The notes under the pieces were generated by a model that saw nothing but the letters and a program-made list of their open reading frames with translations, did no database searches and was not told where the DNA came from. The position numbers were made by a program, and so were the translations under genes. Shown here piece after piece: positions 37,750 to 45,808 of a stretch of DNA of 64,000 bases (the first letter of the stretch is position 1; each line of letters starts with the position of its first letter). This DNA comes from Paraburkholderia kururiensis JCM 10599 = LMG 19447. GTDB lineage: Bacteria > Pseudomonadota > Gammaproteobacteria > Burkholderiales > Burkholderiaceae. Location of the stretch: positions 32,001 through 96,000 of the forward strand of contig NZ_RJZE01000029.1 in the NCBI RefSeq assembly GCF_003986935.1, written 5' to 3'.

Positions 37750-39483
37750 TCAGGCCGCCGCTCTCTCGATGGCGGGTTCCACGAACAGCGTCTGGTCGTG
37801 GAACGCTTCCAGCGACTTCCTGTGAGCAACGCTGACGATCGCTACGTCAGGTAGCCGCTGGTTGAGCAACGTGTAAATCGACGCCTCGTTGTCGGGATCG
37901 AGCGAGCTCGTTGCCTCATCGAGGAACAGGAAGTCTGGCCGATGCAGCAGTGCACGCACTGCGGCGAGGCGTTGCTGTTCTCCGGGTGAGAGCGTGCGTT
38001 CCCAATGCGCTGATTCTTCGAGCCGATGCGCGAGGGCGGCGAGATTGCACGCCGTGAGCGCTTCGCGGCAGGCCTCATCCGTGAAAGTATCAGCGTTCGA
38101 CGGATAGGCCAGCGCTGCCTTCAACGTGCCGATCGGAATGTAACTACGTTGCGGGAGGAACATCAGCTTCGCACCCACCGGTGTCTCGATTACACCCTCT
38201 CCAAACGGCCACAGCCCTGAAAGTGCACGCATCAACGTACTCTTGCCCGAGCCGGAGGGCCCTCGCACCAGCCAGCGCGATTTCGGCGCGATAGAGAACG
38301 AGCCGATGTTTGCGAGGGGAGCGCCATTGGGATACAGCAGGCGTAGGTCCCGAACGTCGATGCACTTCTCGTCGGTCATGCGGATGTTAATGCCGCCATG
38401 CTCAGTGCCGCCGACCACCGACTCGCGCAGATGCTGTTCGATCATGACGCGCCGGAATTCCCGGAGACGATTTACGGTTGCGCGCCACGCAGCGAGCGAA
38501 TCGTAGTTGTTGATGAACCACGAGAACGAATCGCTGACGGTACCGAACGCGCCGGTCACCTGCTGATAGACGCCGAACGAAATGGCGTGCGAAAAATACT
38601 TGGGTGCGGCGGCGATATAAGGAAACACCACTGCCAATTGCCCATAGGTGATGGTCACGATGTTCAGGCGCCTCGTGTATCGCATGATGAGACGCCAGTT
38701 GTCGCGGATATGGTCGAACACGCCCTTCAACGCCTTCTCTTCCGATTCTTCGCCTTGGTATAGCGCGATCGGTTCTGCATTTTCCCGGATTCTGATGAGC
38801 GTGAAGCGGTAGTCGGCTTCTACGCGTTGTCGCTGGTAGTTGATCGAGACGAGTGGGTGGTTCACCTTGTGGGTGACATACGATCCCACCATCGCGTAAA
38901 TCAGTGCCGCCCAGACCATGTAGCCTGGAATCGATATGGTGGCGCCGAAGACGGCGAAGGAGAGAGGGCCCGAGATATTCCACAGGATGACGACGAACGA
39001 GAACAGGGTCACCGTCGTCGAGAGCAATCCGAGGGACAATTGCAGCGTTGTGCTCGCGAGGTCCTGCAAGTCGACCGAAACGCGTTGGTCCGGGTTGTCG
39101 GCGAGATTGTCGCGCTCGATCCGGTAGTACGTGCGCTCGCCAAGCCATTCCCGCTGATACTTCGTCGTGAGCCACGCCCGCCAGCGAAACTCGAGCATTT
39201 GCTGAAAATACGTCCGATATGAGCCAAGCAGGATCAGGGCGAGCGCGATCACCGTAAACTGCAGTAGCGCCTTGATGAAGACTGGGTAGTTGTACTGCTG
39301 GATGGCGTCGAAGAACGTGCGCTGCCAACTGTTGAACCACACGTTGGCGGCCACCATGGTCATGTTCATTGCGATCACGAGCACGAGCAGACCTCGGGCT
39401 CGCCATCGGTCTTCCGAGACCCAGTATGGTTTGATGAGCTGCCAGGCGGTGATATCGGCGGATTCTGCCGGTTTTGCAGTCAT
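37750..39483 (-). CDS. SbmA/BacA-like ABC transporter, fused permease and ATPase
   Basis: A 577-residue half-transporter of the ABC_membrane_2 type (YddA/BclA-like; related to peroxisomal ABCD and SbmA/BacA). The membrane domain (about 1-330) includes LLVLVIAMNMTMVAANVWFN, FTVIALALILLGSYRTYFQQ, FRWRAWLTTKYQREWL and DNPDQRVSVDLQ. The ATPase (about 365-577) has Walker A GPSGSGKST, signature LSPGEQQRLA and Walker B FLFLDEATSSLD. Relatives import peptides or export lipids or vitamins; the substrate here is unknown. The start at 39483 has AAGGGACG upstream. By eye its base composition is clearly less GC-rich than its neighbours, hinting at transfer or different selection. A 15-bp palindrome lies about 100 bases upstream. 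Confidence 0.88.
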   Translation of the reverse strand: MTAKPAESADITAWQLIKPYWVSEDRWRARGLLVLVIAMNMTMVAANVWFNSWQRTFFDAIQQYNYPVFIKALLQFTVIALALILLGSYRTYFQQMLEFRWRAWLTTKYQREWLGERTYYRIERDNLADNPDQRVSVDLQDLASTTLQLSLGLLSTTVTLFSFVVILWNISGPLSFAVFGATISIPGYMVWAALIYAMVGSYVTHKVNHPLVSINYQRQRVEADYRFTLIRIRENAEPIALYQGEESEEKALKGVFDHIRDNWRLIMRYTRRLNIVTITYGQLAVVFPYIAAAPKYFSHAISFGVYQQVTGAFGTVSDSFSWFINNYDSLAAWRATVNRLREFRRVMIEQHLRESVVGGTEHGGINIRMTDEKCIDVRDLRLLYPNGAPLANIGSFSIAPKSRWLVRGPSGSGKSTLMRALSGLWPFGEGVIETPVGAKLMFLPQRSYIPIGTLKAALAYPSNADTFTDEACREALTACNLAALAHRLEESAHWERTLSPGEQQRLAAVRALLHRPDFLFLDEATSSLDPDNEASIYTLLNQRLPDVAIVSVAHRKSLEAFHDQTLFVEPAIERAAA

Positions 39484-39586
39484 ACGCGTCCCTTTGAAAC
39501 GGAATGGCTCTGCGAGCGTATGCGTCGCGGGCGTGTAACGAATGCTGCCTGCGCGCACGCACCTCGAGTGCGGGATTGTGCGCAGC

Positions 39587-39601
39587 TTGCGTTAAACGCA
39601 A
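39587..39601. promoter_or_regulatory. 15-bp palindrome upstream of the ABC transporter
   Basis: TTGCGTT and AACGCAA are perfect inverted copies around one A. It lies 103 bases upstream of the leftward ABC transporter and about 140 bases upstream of the thi promoter, so it is most likely an operator for the transporter. Confidence 0.45.
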
Positions 39602-39738
39602 CTTAAGACGCTGCCGGTGCGGCGAGGGCTGCATCGCGTATGGCATCTAACAGCAACAGCGCGTGCCATTGTGCCAGAGCCCGCCCCCCGCTCCATATTC
39701 GGCGGCCCTGCCGCGCGCCCTGCGGCGTCCTGCCTCGT
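39602..39738. other. Non-coding stretch between palindrome and thi promoter
   Basis: No gene, repeat or hairpin that I can support; GC-rich with a run of Cs near 39683. Confidence 0.5.
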
Positions 39739-39768
39739 TTGCGGCGGTTCTGTCTTTTATGGTCTAAT
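39739..39768 (+). promoter_or_regulatory. Likely thi operon promoter
   Basis: TTGCGG, an 18-base spacer and TCTAAT place a transcription start near 39775, just ahead of the TPP riboswitch, which is the expected arrangement. Confidence 0.5.
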
Positions 39769-39782
39769 GGCCGCTGACGAAA

Positions 39783-39880
39783 CAGGGGTGCTTCGCGTCG
39801 GCCGGCAGCACGCGGCGGTCAGCGACGAGGCTGAGAGAGACCCTTCGCACCCGATCCGGGTAATACCGGCGCGGGAAGTT
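39783..39880 (+). promoter_or_regulatory. TPP riboswitch (THI element)
   Basis: The conserved thi-box parts are present in order: CAGGGGTGC at the 5' side, CTGAGAGAGACCCTTCGCACC (39831-39851), CCGATCCGGGTAATACCGGC (39851-39870) and GCGGGAAG at the 3' end. Thiamine pyrophosphate binding normally lowers expression of the downstream operon. The following 240 bases before thiO contain GCGGGA/TCCCGC pairings that could form the expression platform, but no clear T-tract, so control may act on translation or by Rho rather than an intrinsic terminator. Confidence 0.95.
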
Positions 39881-40119
39881 TCGGGAAAGTCCCGCTGGAT
39901 GCCCATGCGTCCAGTCTCCCGCCGGGCGGCGCTCCTTCATCACATATCGGAGTACGTCCGGCCGGCCTCGCCAGCCGGTTTCGTCCTTGTGTACGTGTGC
40001 AGCCTGCCGTACGGAAAGGATACGATGACCGCTCATTCTCCAGTTCTTTGCTTTCACCGGCGCGTTTGTCGCGCTGTCGCGCGTATGGTCACGCAACGCG
40101 GGTCGTTTGGAGCGGGCTC

Positions 40120-41250
40120 ATGAGCGCCGCTGTCCGACCGGATTTCGCCGTGGTCGGCGGCGGGCTCTGTGGCCGCCTCGTCGCGTGGCAGCTTGCCGGC
40201 GCGGGACATCGCGTGGCGCTTTACGATCGCGGTGACGCCGACGGCAGCAGCTCGGCCGCGTGGGTGGCTGCCGCCATGCTCGCGCCGCTTGCGGAGGCCG
40301 CCGTCGCCGAAGTGCTCATTACCGAACTCGGCGTGGCTTCGCTGGAAAGCTGGCCGCGCATCCTGGCCGAATTGCCCGAACCCGTTTTCTTGCAGCGCAA
40401 CGGGACGCTCGTCGTCTGGCACCATGCCGACCGCGCCGAGGCGCCGCTGTTCGAGCGGCGCGTTCGCGCCAATGCGCCGGTGGGGCTCGTCGAAGGTGGG
40501 TTCGTCCCGCTGGCGGGCGCCGAGATAGGCGACGCGGAACCGGCGCTCGCTGGTCGTTTCGCGAAAGGATGGCTGCTGCCCAACGAAGGTCAGCTCGACA
40601 ACCGCCAGGCCTTGCGCGCGCTCGCGGCCGGGCTTGCGCAGCGCGGGGTCGATACGCATTGGAACAGTGCGGTCGAGGGCACGGCGTATCCCGACGCGCG
40701 TGTCGTGATCGACTGCCGCGGGTTGGGCGGCAAGCCGGTCTGGCCCACGCTGCGCGGCATTCGCGGCGAGGTGGCGCGCGTGCACGCACCGGGCATTTCG
40801 CTTATGCGCCCCGTGCGGCTGCTGCATCCGCGCTATCCGATCTATATCGCTCCCAAGCAGGACGACGTGTACGTGATCGGCGCGACGGAGATCGAAGGCG
40901 AAGACATGTCGCCCGTCAGCGTGCGCTCGGCGCTGGAACTGCTGAGCGCGGCGTTTTCGGTGCATCCGGCCTTCGGCGAGGCGCGCATCCTGGAACTGAA
41001 CTCGCAATGCCGTCCGACCTTGCCCGATCACCGGCCCGCGCTCGTTTGGGATGGCGCACGCACTTTGCGCGTCAACGGCCTGTATCGGCACGGCTACATG
41101 ATCGCGCCGGAAGTGGCCAACGCAGCAGCGCGCTTCGCACAGACGCTGCTTGACGGCAGCATCGCGGATGCCGATGCGTTCGCGCAGTGGCGCAGCGACG
41201 CCCGCTGGTCCAGCCTTTTTCATCTCGAGCACGCCGAGGAGCCGGTCTGA
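40120..41250 (+). CDS. thiO: Glycine oxidase ThiO (FAD-dependent)
   Basis: A 376-residue DAO-family oxidoreductase that makes the glycine-derived imine used for the thiazole ring of thiamine in aerobic bacteria. The FAD loop is FAVVGGGLCGRLVAWQLAGAG, and C-terminal features include DDVYVIGATEIEGEDM, NSQCRPTLPDHRPAL and VNGLYRHGYMIAPEVANAAA. The start at 40120 has TTGGAGCGG upstream. It heads the riboswitch-controlled operon with thiS, thiG and thiE. A general FAD amine oxidase would be the alternative, but context makes ThiO firm. Confidence 0.93.
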   Translation: MSAAVRPDFAVVGGGLCGRLVAWQLAGAGHRVALYDRGDADGSSSAAWVAAAMLAPLAEAAVAEVLITELGVASLESWPRILAELPEPVFLQRNGTLVVWHHADRAEAPLFERRVRANAPVGLVEGGFVPLAGAEIGDAEPALAGRFAKGWLLPNEGQLDNRQALRALAAGLAQRGVDTHWNSAVEGTAYPDARVVIDCRGLGGKPVWPTLRGIRGEVARVHAPGISLMRPVRLLHPRYPIYIAPKQDDVYVIGATEIEGEDMSPVSVRSALELLSAAFSVHPAFGEARILELNSQCRPTLPDHRPALVWDGARTLRVNGLYRHGYMIAPEVANAAARFAQTLLDGSIADADAFAQWRSDARWSSLFHLEHAEEPV

Positions 41251-41292
41251 ACGCGATCGAGCCCGCGTGAGCGAACCGACAGAAAGCGAACC

Positions 41293-41490
41293 ATGGATAT
41301 ACACGTGAACCAGAAGCCGTTTTCGTTGCCCGACGGCGCGACCGTCGCCGACGCGCTCGCCGCGTTCGGCGCGCATCCGCCGTTTGCGGTGGCGCTGAAC
41401 GGCGATTTCGTCGCGCGCGCGCAGCATGCGGCGCGAGTGCTCCAGCCCGGCGACCGGCTGGATGTCGTTACCCCTGTCGCGGGCGGCTGA
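41293..41490 (+). CDS. thiS: Sulfur carrier protein ThiS
   Basis: A 65-residue ubiquitin-like protein, MDIHVNQKPFSLPDGATVAD onward, ending in the required Gly-Gly (VTPVAGG). The C-terminus is adenylated and thiocarboxylated to deliver sulfur to ThiG. The GDRLDVVTPVAGG tail is diagnostic. The activating enzyme ThiF is not in this operon and must be encoded elsewhere (or MoeB does the job). Confidence 0.95.
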   Translation: MDIHVNQKPFSLPDGATVADALAAFGAHPPFAVALNGDFVARAQHAARVLQPGDRLDVVTPVAGG

Positions 41491-41533
41491 GCGGCGCCGC
41501 ACCTTCGCCGTCATCTGCAAAGGATTGTCTGCC

Positions 41534-42349
41534 ATGACCACCTCCATTCCCGCCGACGCGCTCACGCTCTACGGCGAAACCCTCGCGAGCCGCGTGTTGC
41601 TCGGCACGTCGCGTTACCCGTCGCTGCAATCGCTGTCGCGCTCCATCGAGGCCGCGCGCCCCGGCATGGTGACCGTCGCGCTGCGCCGGCAAATGACCGA
41701 AGGCGGCGCGGAAGCCGGCTTCTTCGATTTGCTCAAGCGCCATGCCGTGCCGCTTCTGCCGAACACGGCCGGTTGCCAGACGGTGGCCGAGGCGGTGACG
41801 ACCGCGCACATGGCGCGCGAGGTGTTCGATACCGACTGGATCAAGCTCGAACTGATCGGCGACGACTACACGCTGCAGCCGGACCCGGTCGGGCTGATCG
41901 AAGCGGCCGCCCGGCTCGTGAAGGACGGCTTCAAGGTGCTGCCGTACTGCACCGAAGATCTCGTGATCGGCCGGCGTCTGCTCGACGCGGGCTGTGAGGC
42001 GCTGATGCCGTGGGGCGCGCCCATCGGCACCGGCAAAGGCGTGATGAATCCGTACGCGATGCACGTGCTGCGCGAGCGGCTGCCCGATGTACCGCTCATC
42101 GTCGATGCGGGGCTCGGCGTGCCGTCGCACGCGTGCCAGGTGATGGAGTGGGGCTTCGACGGCGTGCTGCTGAACACGGCCGTGTCGCAGGCGACGCATC
42201 CGGAGGCGATGGCGCGCGCCTTCGCGCTCGGCGTGGAAGCCGGGCGCGAGGCCTACCTTGCCGGGCCGATGGCCGAACGGCAGACGGCGCAGGCGAGCAC
42301 GCCCGTGGTGGGCATGCCGTTTTGGCATCAGGATGGGAGTGCAGCATGA
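41534..42349 (+). CDS. thiG: Thiazole synthase ThiG
   Basis: A 271-residue TIM-barrel enzyme forming the thiazole phosphate from deoxyxylulose 5-phosphate, the glycine imine and ThiS thiocarboxylate. Family marks are RVLLGTSRYPSLQSL, LLPNTAGCQTVAEAV, IKLELIGDDYTLQPDPVGLI, MPWGAPIGTGKGVMNPYAM and PLIVDAGLGVPSHA. The ATG at 41534 gives family length and follows CTGCC; AAAGGA is further upstream. The stop overlaps the thiE start (ATGA), so the two are coupled. Confidence 0.96.
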   Translation: MTTSIPADALTLYGETLASRVLLGTSRYPSLQSLSRSIEAARPGMVTVALRRQMTEGGAEAGFFDLLKRHAVPLLPNTAGCQTVAEAVTTAHMAREVFDTDWIKLELIGDDYTLQPDPVGLIEAAARLVKDGFKVLPYCTEDLVIGRRLLDAGCEALMPWGAPIGTGKGVMNPYAMHVLRERLPDVPLIVDAGLGVPSHACQVMEWGFDGVLLNTAVSQATHPEAMARAFALGVEAGREAYLAGPMAERQTAQASTPVVGMPFWHQDGSAA

Positions 42350-43446
42350 CCGAAAGATTGCCCTTGCCGGCGCGCGAGCTGTTCTGGCCGCCCGCCGATG
42401 AATTGACCGAGGCCGTCGAGCGCATCCGCGCCCGTCTTGGCGACTGGCCGCCCACGCATGCGCCCTGGCGCGTCTGCCTGACGGCTCCAGACGAGCCGAA
42501 CGGCGGCGACCTGATCGTCGTGTCGAATGCATCGCACGCGGGCGAACACCTCGCGAGCTGGCTCGTGCGCGGCGCCGGCGTGATCGAAGCAGCCGAAGGA
42601 CGCGCCACGTTGCATCTGGGCGGCGAACGCTATGCGCTCGAAGGCCACCTCGCCGAAGACTGGATACCCGCGCTCGCAGCGTTCCTCGATTGCGGCTTCG
42701 ATCCCCACGATGCGCTGACGCTTGCAATGGCCTGGCGCGACGGCGACGAACGGACCGCAGCCGACGCCTGGCCGAAGGACCTCGCGCGCTTTCCACGCGT
42801 GACCGGGTTGCCCGCTACGCCGGCGCAACCGTTCCCCGCGTGTCCCGCGCGCCTGGGGCTCTATCCCGTGCTGCCCACGGCCGACTGGGTGGAGCGCGTG
42901 CTCGACTACGGTGTGAAGACCGTGCAACTGAGGCTCAAGCAGGCCGAGCCAGACGTGCTGAAGGCGGAGATTGCGCGCTGCGTGGCGGCCGGTCGCCGGC
43001 ACGACGCGCAGGTATTCATCAACGATCACTGGCGCGAAGCGATCGAGGCGGGCGCGTACGGCGTGCATCTCGGCCAGGAAGACCTGCGCGTGGCCGACTT
43101 CGATGCGATTGCCGCGGCTGGACTGCGGCTTGGGCTCTCGACGCACAGCTATTACGAGATGCTCACGGCGCTGCACTTCCGGCCCAGCTACATCGCGCTC
43201 GGTGCGGTGTTTCCCACCACCACGAAGGTCATGCCCACGGCGCCGCAAGGGCTCGTGCGGCTTGGGCGCTATGTCCAGTTGCTGGGTGGAGTGGTGCCGC
43301 TCGTGGCGATTGGCGGCATCAGCGGCGATTTGCTGCCTGAGGTTCTTGCGACGGGCGTGGGCTCGGCGGCGGTCGTGCGTGCCGTGACGGAGGCCGCCGA
43401 CCCTGTGGCCGCTGTTGCTGCATTGCAGCGGGAGTTTACGCAATAA
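42346..43446 (+). CDS. thiE: Thiamine phosphate synthase ThiE with N-terminal extension
   Basis: A 366-residue protein. Residues about 169-366 are a ThiE/TenI TIM barrel: GLYPVLPTADWVERVLDYGV, KTVQLRLKQAE, FINDHWREAIEAGAYGVHLG, DLRVADF, GLRLGLSTHS, ALGAVFPTTTK and VPLVAIGGI. It joins the thiazole and pyrimidine phosphates into thiamine phosphate. Residues 1-165 are extra: canonical ThiE is about 210 residues. The extra part (LIVVSNASHAGEHLASWLVR, WIPALAAFLDCGFDPHDALT) faintly resembles the end of a PfkB/ThiD-type kinase, but without its catalytic motifs. It ends the riboswitch-controlled operon. Confidence 0.92.
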   Translation: MTERLPLPARELFWPPADELTEAVERIRARLGDWPPTHAPWRVCLTAPDEPNGGDLIVVSNASHAGEHLASWLVRGAGVIEAAEGRATLHLGGERYALEGHLAEDWIPALAAFLDCGFDPHDALTLAMAWRDGDERTAADAWPKDLARFPRVTGLPATPAQPFPACPARLGLYPVLPTADWVERVLDYGVKTVQLRLKQAEPDVLKAEIARCVAAGRRHDAQVFINDHWREAIEAGAYGVHLGQEDLRVADFDAIAAAGLRLGLSTHSYYEMLTALHFRPSYIALGAVFPTTTKVMPTAPQGLVRLGRYVQLLGGVVPLVAIGGISGDLLPEVLATGVGSAAVVRAVTEAADPVAAVAALQREFTQ

Positions 43447-43467
43447 TCGTCCGACCAGACATCTGGC

Positions 43468-43498
43468 CTTAACCTCTCGATGTTTAGATTTGGTTAAG
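43468..43498. promoter_or_regulatory. Inverted repeat CTTAACC-N17-GGTTAAG before mlaF
   Basis: Two perfect 7-base arms are separated by 17 bases between thiE and mlaF. There is no T-tract after it, so it may be an operator rather than a terminator. It lies about 40 bases upstream of a TATAAT. Confidence 0.35.
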
Positions 43499-43537
43499 CG
43501 GGCGGGGCACGTCGCGGCAGCAACTTCATGATGGCCC

Positions 43538-43543
43538 TATAAT
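43538..43543 (+). promoter_or_regulatory. Consensus minus-10 for the mla operon
   Basis: A perfect TATAAT in GGCCCTATAATTCGG lies 38 bases before the likely mlaF start. No convincing minus-35 sits at normal spacing. Confidence 0.4.
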
Positions 43544-43575
43544 TCGGCCTTCGTGTAAAAGGATTGTCAGCCCAC

Positions 43576-44394
43576 GTGCCTTCTTCTTCTGAGACCCTTC
43601 TCGAGCTTCGCGACGTCGATTTCGGTTACGGCGACCGGCTCGTCCTCTCCGGACTGAACATGCGCTTCGCGCGTGGCCAGGTGGTAGCGGTCATGGGCGG
43701 CTCGGGCGGCGGCAAGACCACGGTGCTGCGGCTCATCGGCGGCCTCGTGCGCGCCCAGCGCGGCCAGGTGCTGTTTCACGGGGAGGACGTCGGCGCGCAG
43801 ACGCGCGAAGGCCTCTACGCCTTGCGGCGCAAGATGGGCATGCTGTTCCAGTTCGGCGCGCTGTTCACCGATATGTCGGTGTTCGAGAACGTCGCGTTCG
43901 CGCTGCGTGAGCACACCGACCTGCCCGAAGAACTGATCCGCGACCTCGTGCTGATGAAGCTGAACGCAGTGGGCCTGCGCGGCGCGCGCGACCTCGCACC
44001 GTCCGAGGTGTCGGGCGGCATGGCGCGGCGCGTGGCGCTTGCCCGCGCCATCGCGCTCGACCCTGAACTCATGATGTACGACGAACCGTTCGCCGGCCTC
44101 GACCCGATTTCGCTCGGCATCACGGCGAATCTGATCCGCACGCTCAACCACGCGCTCGGCGCGACCTCGATTCTCGTCACGCACGACGTGCCGGAATCGT
44201 TCGCGATTGCCGACTACGTCTACTTTCTCGCGAACGGCCGGGTACATGCGGAAGGCACGCCTGATCAACTGCGCGCATCGAGCGACCCCACCGTTCGCCA
44301 GTTCATCGACGGCGCGCCGGACGGCCCGTTCCGCTTTCATTACCCCGCCGCCAGCCTCGGTGCGGATTTCGGCATGGGCGGGGGGAGCGCATGA
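43576..44394 (+). CDS. mlaF: Phospholipid transport ATPase MlaF
   Basis: A 272-residue ABC ATPase of the Mla pathway, which maintains outer-membrane lipid asymmetry. Walker A is GGSGGGKTTVLR, the signature is VSGGMARRVALARA, and Walker B is LMMYDEPFAGLDP. The GTG at 43576 was chosen because AAAGGA lies at a workable distance; a TTG at 43564 is too close to it. It partners MlaE (permease), MlaD (periplasmic ring) and MlaB (STAS), all encoded just downstream; its stop overlaps the mlaE start. Confidence 0.94.
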   Translation: MPSSSETLLELRDVDFGYGDRLVLSGLNMRFARGQVVAVMGGSGGGKTTVLRLIGGLVRAQRGQVLFHGEDVGAQTREGLYALRRKMGMLFQFGALFTDMSVFENVAFALREHTDLPEELIRDLVLMKLNAVGLRGARDLAPSEVSGGMARRVALARAIALDPELMMYDEPFAGLDPISLGITANLIRTLNHALGATSILVTHDVPESFAIADYVYFLANGRVHAEGTPDQLRASSDPTVRQFIDGAPDGPFRFHYPAASLGADFGMGGGSA

Positions 44395-45158
44395 TCAGTC
44401 TGATCGGAAGCCGCGTCATCGCGGGGCTCGTGCGCGCCGGTTACGGCACGAGGCTCTTCCTGCGCCTGCTGCTCGAGTTCTTCCCGTTGCTGCGGCGTCC
44501 GCGCCTCGTGACGAAGCAGATTCATTTCGTCGGCAACTACTCGATCGTGATCATTGCGGTATCGGGCCTGTTCGTCGGCTTCGTGCTCGGTCTGCAGGGC
44601 TACTACACGTTGAATCGCTACGGCTCCGAGCAGGCGCTCGGTCTGCTCGTCGCGCTTTCGCTCGTGCGTGAACTCGGGCCGGTGGTCACGGCGCTGCTCT
44701 TCGCGGGCCGCGCGGGCACGTCGCTCACGGCCGAGATCGGTCTGATGAAGGCAGGCGAGCAACTTACCGCGATGGAAATGATGGCCGTCGACCCGGTTCG
44801 CGTGGTGATCGCGCCGCGCATGTGGGCTGGCGTCATTGCGATGCCCGTCCTCGCGGCCATTTTCAGCGCCATTGGCGTGCTGGGCGGCTACGTGGTGGGC
44901 GTGCTGCTGATCGGCGTCGATTCCGGTGCGTTCTGGTCGCAGATGCAGGGCGGCGTAGACGTCTGGAGCGACGTGGGCAACGGCGTGATCAAGAGTGTCG
45001 TGTTCGGTTTCGCCGTCACGTTCGTGGCGCTGTTCCAGGGCTACGAGGCAAAGCCGACGCCTGAAGGCGTATCGCGGGCCACGACGAAGACAGTGGTGTA
45101 TGCCTCGCTCGCGGTGCTCGGCCTCGATTTCCTGCTGACCGCATTGATGTTCAGCTAG
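44391..45158 (+). CDS. mlaE: Phospholipid transport permease MlaE
   Basis: A 255-residue inner-membrane permease. Family marks are TKQIHFVGNYSIVIIAVSGL, FVLGLQGYYTLNRYGSEQAL, SLVRELGPVVTALLFAGRAG, TSLTAEIGLMKAGEQLTAME and MMAVDPVRVVIAPR. About five or six spans are visible. It forms the MlaFEDB complex. The ATG overlaps the mlaF stop (ATGA). Confidence 0.95.
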   Translation: MISLIGSRVIAGLVRAGYGTRLFLRLLLEFFPLLRRPRLVTKQIHFVGNYSIVIIAVSGLFVGFVLGLQGYYTLNRYGSEQALGLLVALSLVRELGPVVTALLFAGRAGTSLTAEIGLMKAGEQLTAMEMMAVDPVRVVIAPRMWAGVIAMPVLAAIFSAIGVLGGYVVGVLLIGVDSGAFWSQMQGGVDVWSDVGNGVIKSVVFGFAVTFVALFQGYEAKPTPEGVSRATTKTVVYASLAVLGLDFLLTALMFS

Positions 45159-45248
45159 CGCGGCATGCGCCGCGCGGCCTGTGGAGCGCCTGAGCGCGCC
45201 CCGCCGCCCGGCGCTGTGCCGCAGCAACGGTTTCTCATTGGGATGACG

Positions 45249-45788
45249 ATGAAAAAGACTGCTCTCGACTTCTGGGTCGGCCTGTTCGTGGTGGCGGGCT
45301 TCATTGCGCTGCTGTTCCTTGCGCTGAAAGTCGGCAACATGAGCTCGCTGTCGTTTCAGGCGACCTATCCGGTCAAGCTCAAGTTCGACAACATCGGCGG
45401 GCTGAAACCGCGTGCGCCGGTGAAGAGCGCGGGCGTGACAGTGGGCCGCGTGGCGTCGATCAACTTCGACACGAATACGTACCAGGCGCTCGTCACGATC
45501 GATCTGGACAAGCAGTACCAGTTCCCGAAGGACACCTCGGCCAAGATCCTCACCTCGGGTCTGCTGGGCGAGCAGTACATCGGGCTCGAGCCGGGCGGCG
45601 ACAGCGAAATGCTGAAGGCCGGCGACACGATCGCCATGACGCAGTCGGCCATCGTGCTCGAGAACCTGATCGGGCAGTTCCTGTACAGCAAGGCGGCGGA
45701 CTCGGGGGCCGCGAAGCCCGCCGCAGGCGCAGCACCACCCGCCCCGGCGGCGCCCGCTGTGGCGGCGCCTGCCTCCGGCACCCAATAA
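45249..45788 (+). CDS. mlaD: MlaD, periplasmic MCE-domain lipid-binding subunit
   Basis: A 179-residue protein with a single N-terminal anchor (FWVGLFVVAGFIALLFLALK) and one MCE domain (ATYPVKLKFDNIGGLKPRAP, VKSAGVTVGRVASINFD, KILTSGLLGEQYIGLEPGGD). The hexameric ring carries phospholipid across the periplasm side of the complex. The C-terminal 30 residues are Ala/Pro-rich. Two ATGs six bases apart (45243, 45249) are possible; the second gives the family start MKKTALDFWVGL. Confidence 0.94.
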   Translation: MKKTALDFWVGLFVVAGFIALLFLALKVGNMSSLSFQATYPVKLKFDNIGGLKPRAPVKSAGVTVGRVASINFDTNTYQALVTIDLDKQYQFPKDTSAKILTSGLLGEQYIGLEPGGDSEMLKAGDTIAMTQSAIVLENLIGQFLYSKAADSGAAKPAAGAAPPAPAAPAVAAPASGTQ

Positions 45789-45808
45789 GAACACGGAGAA
45801 CAAGAACG

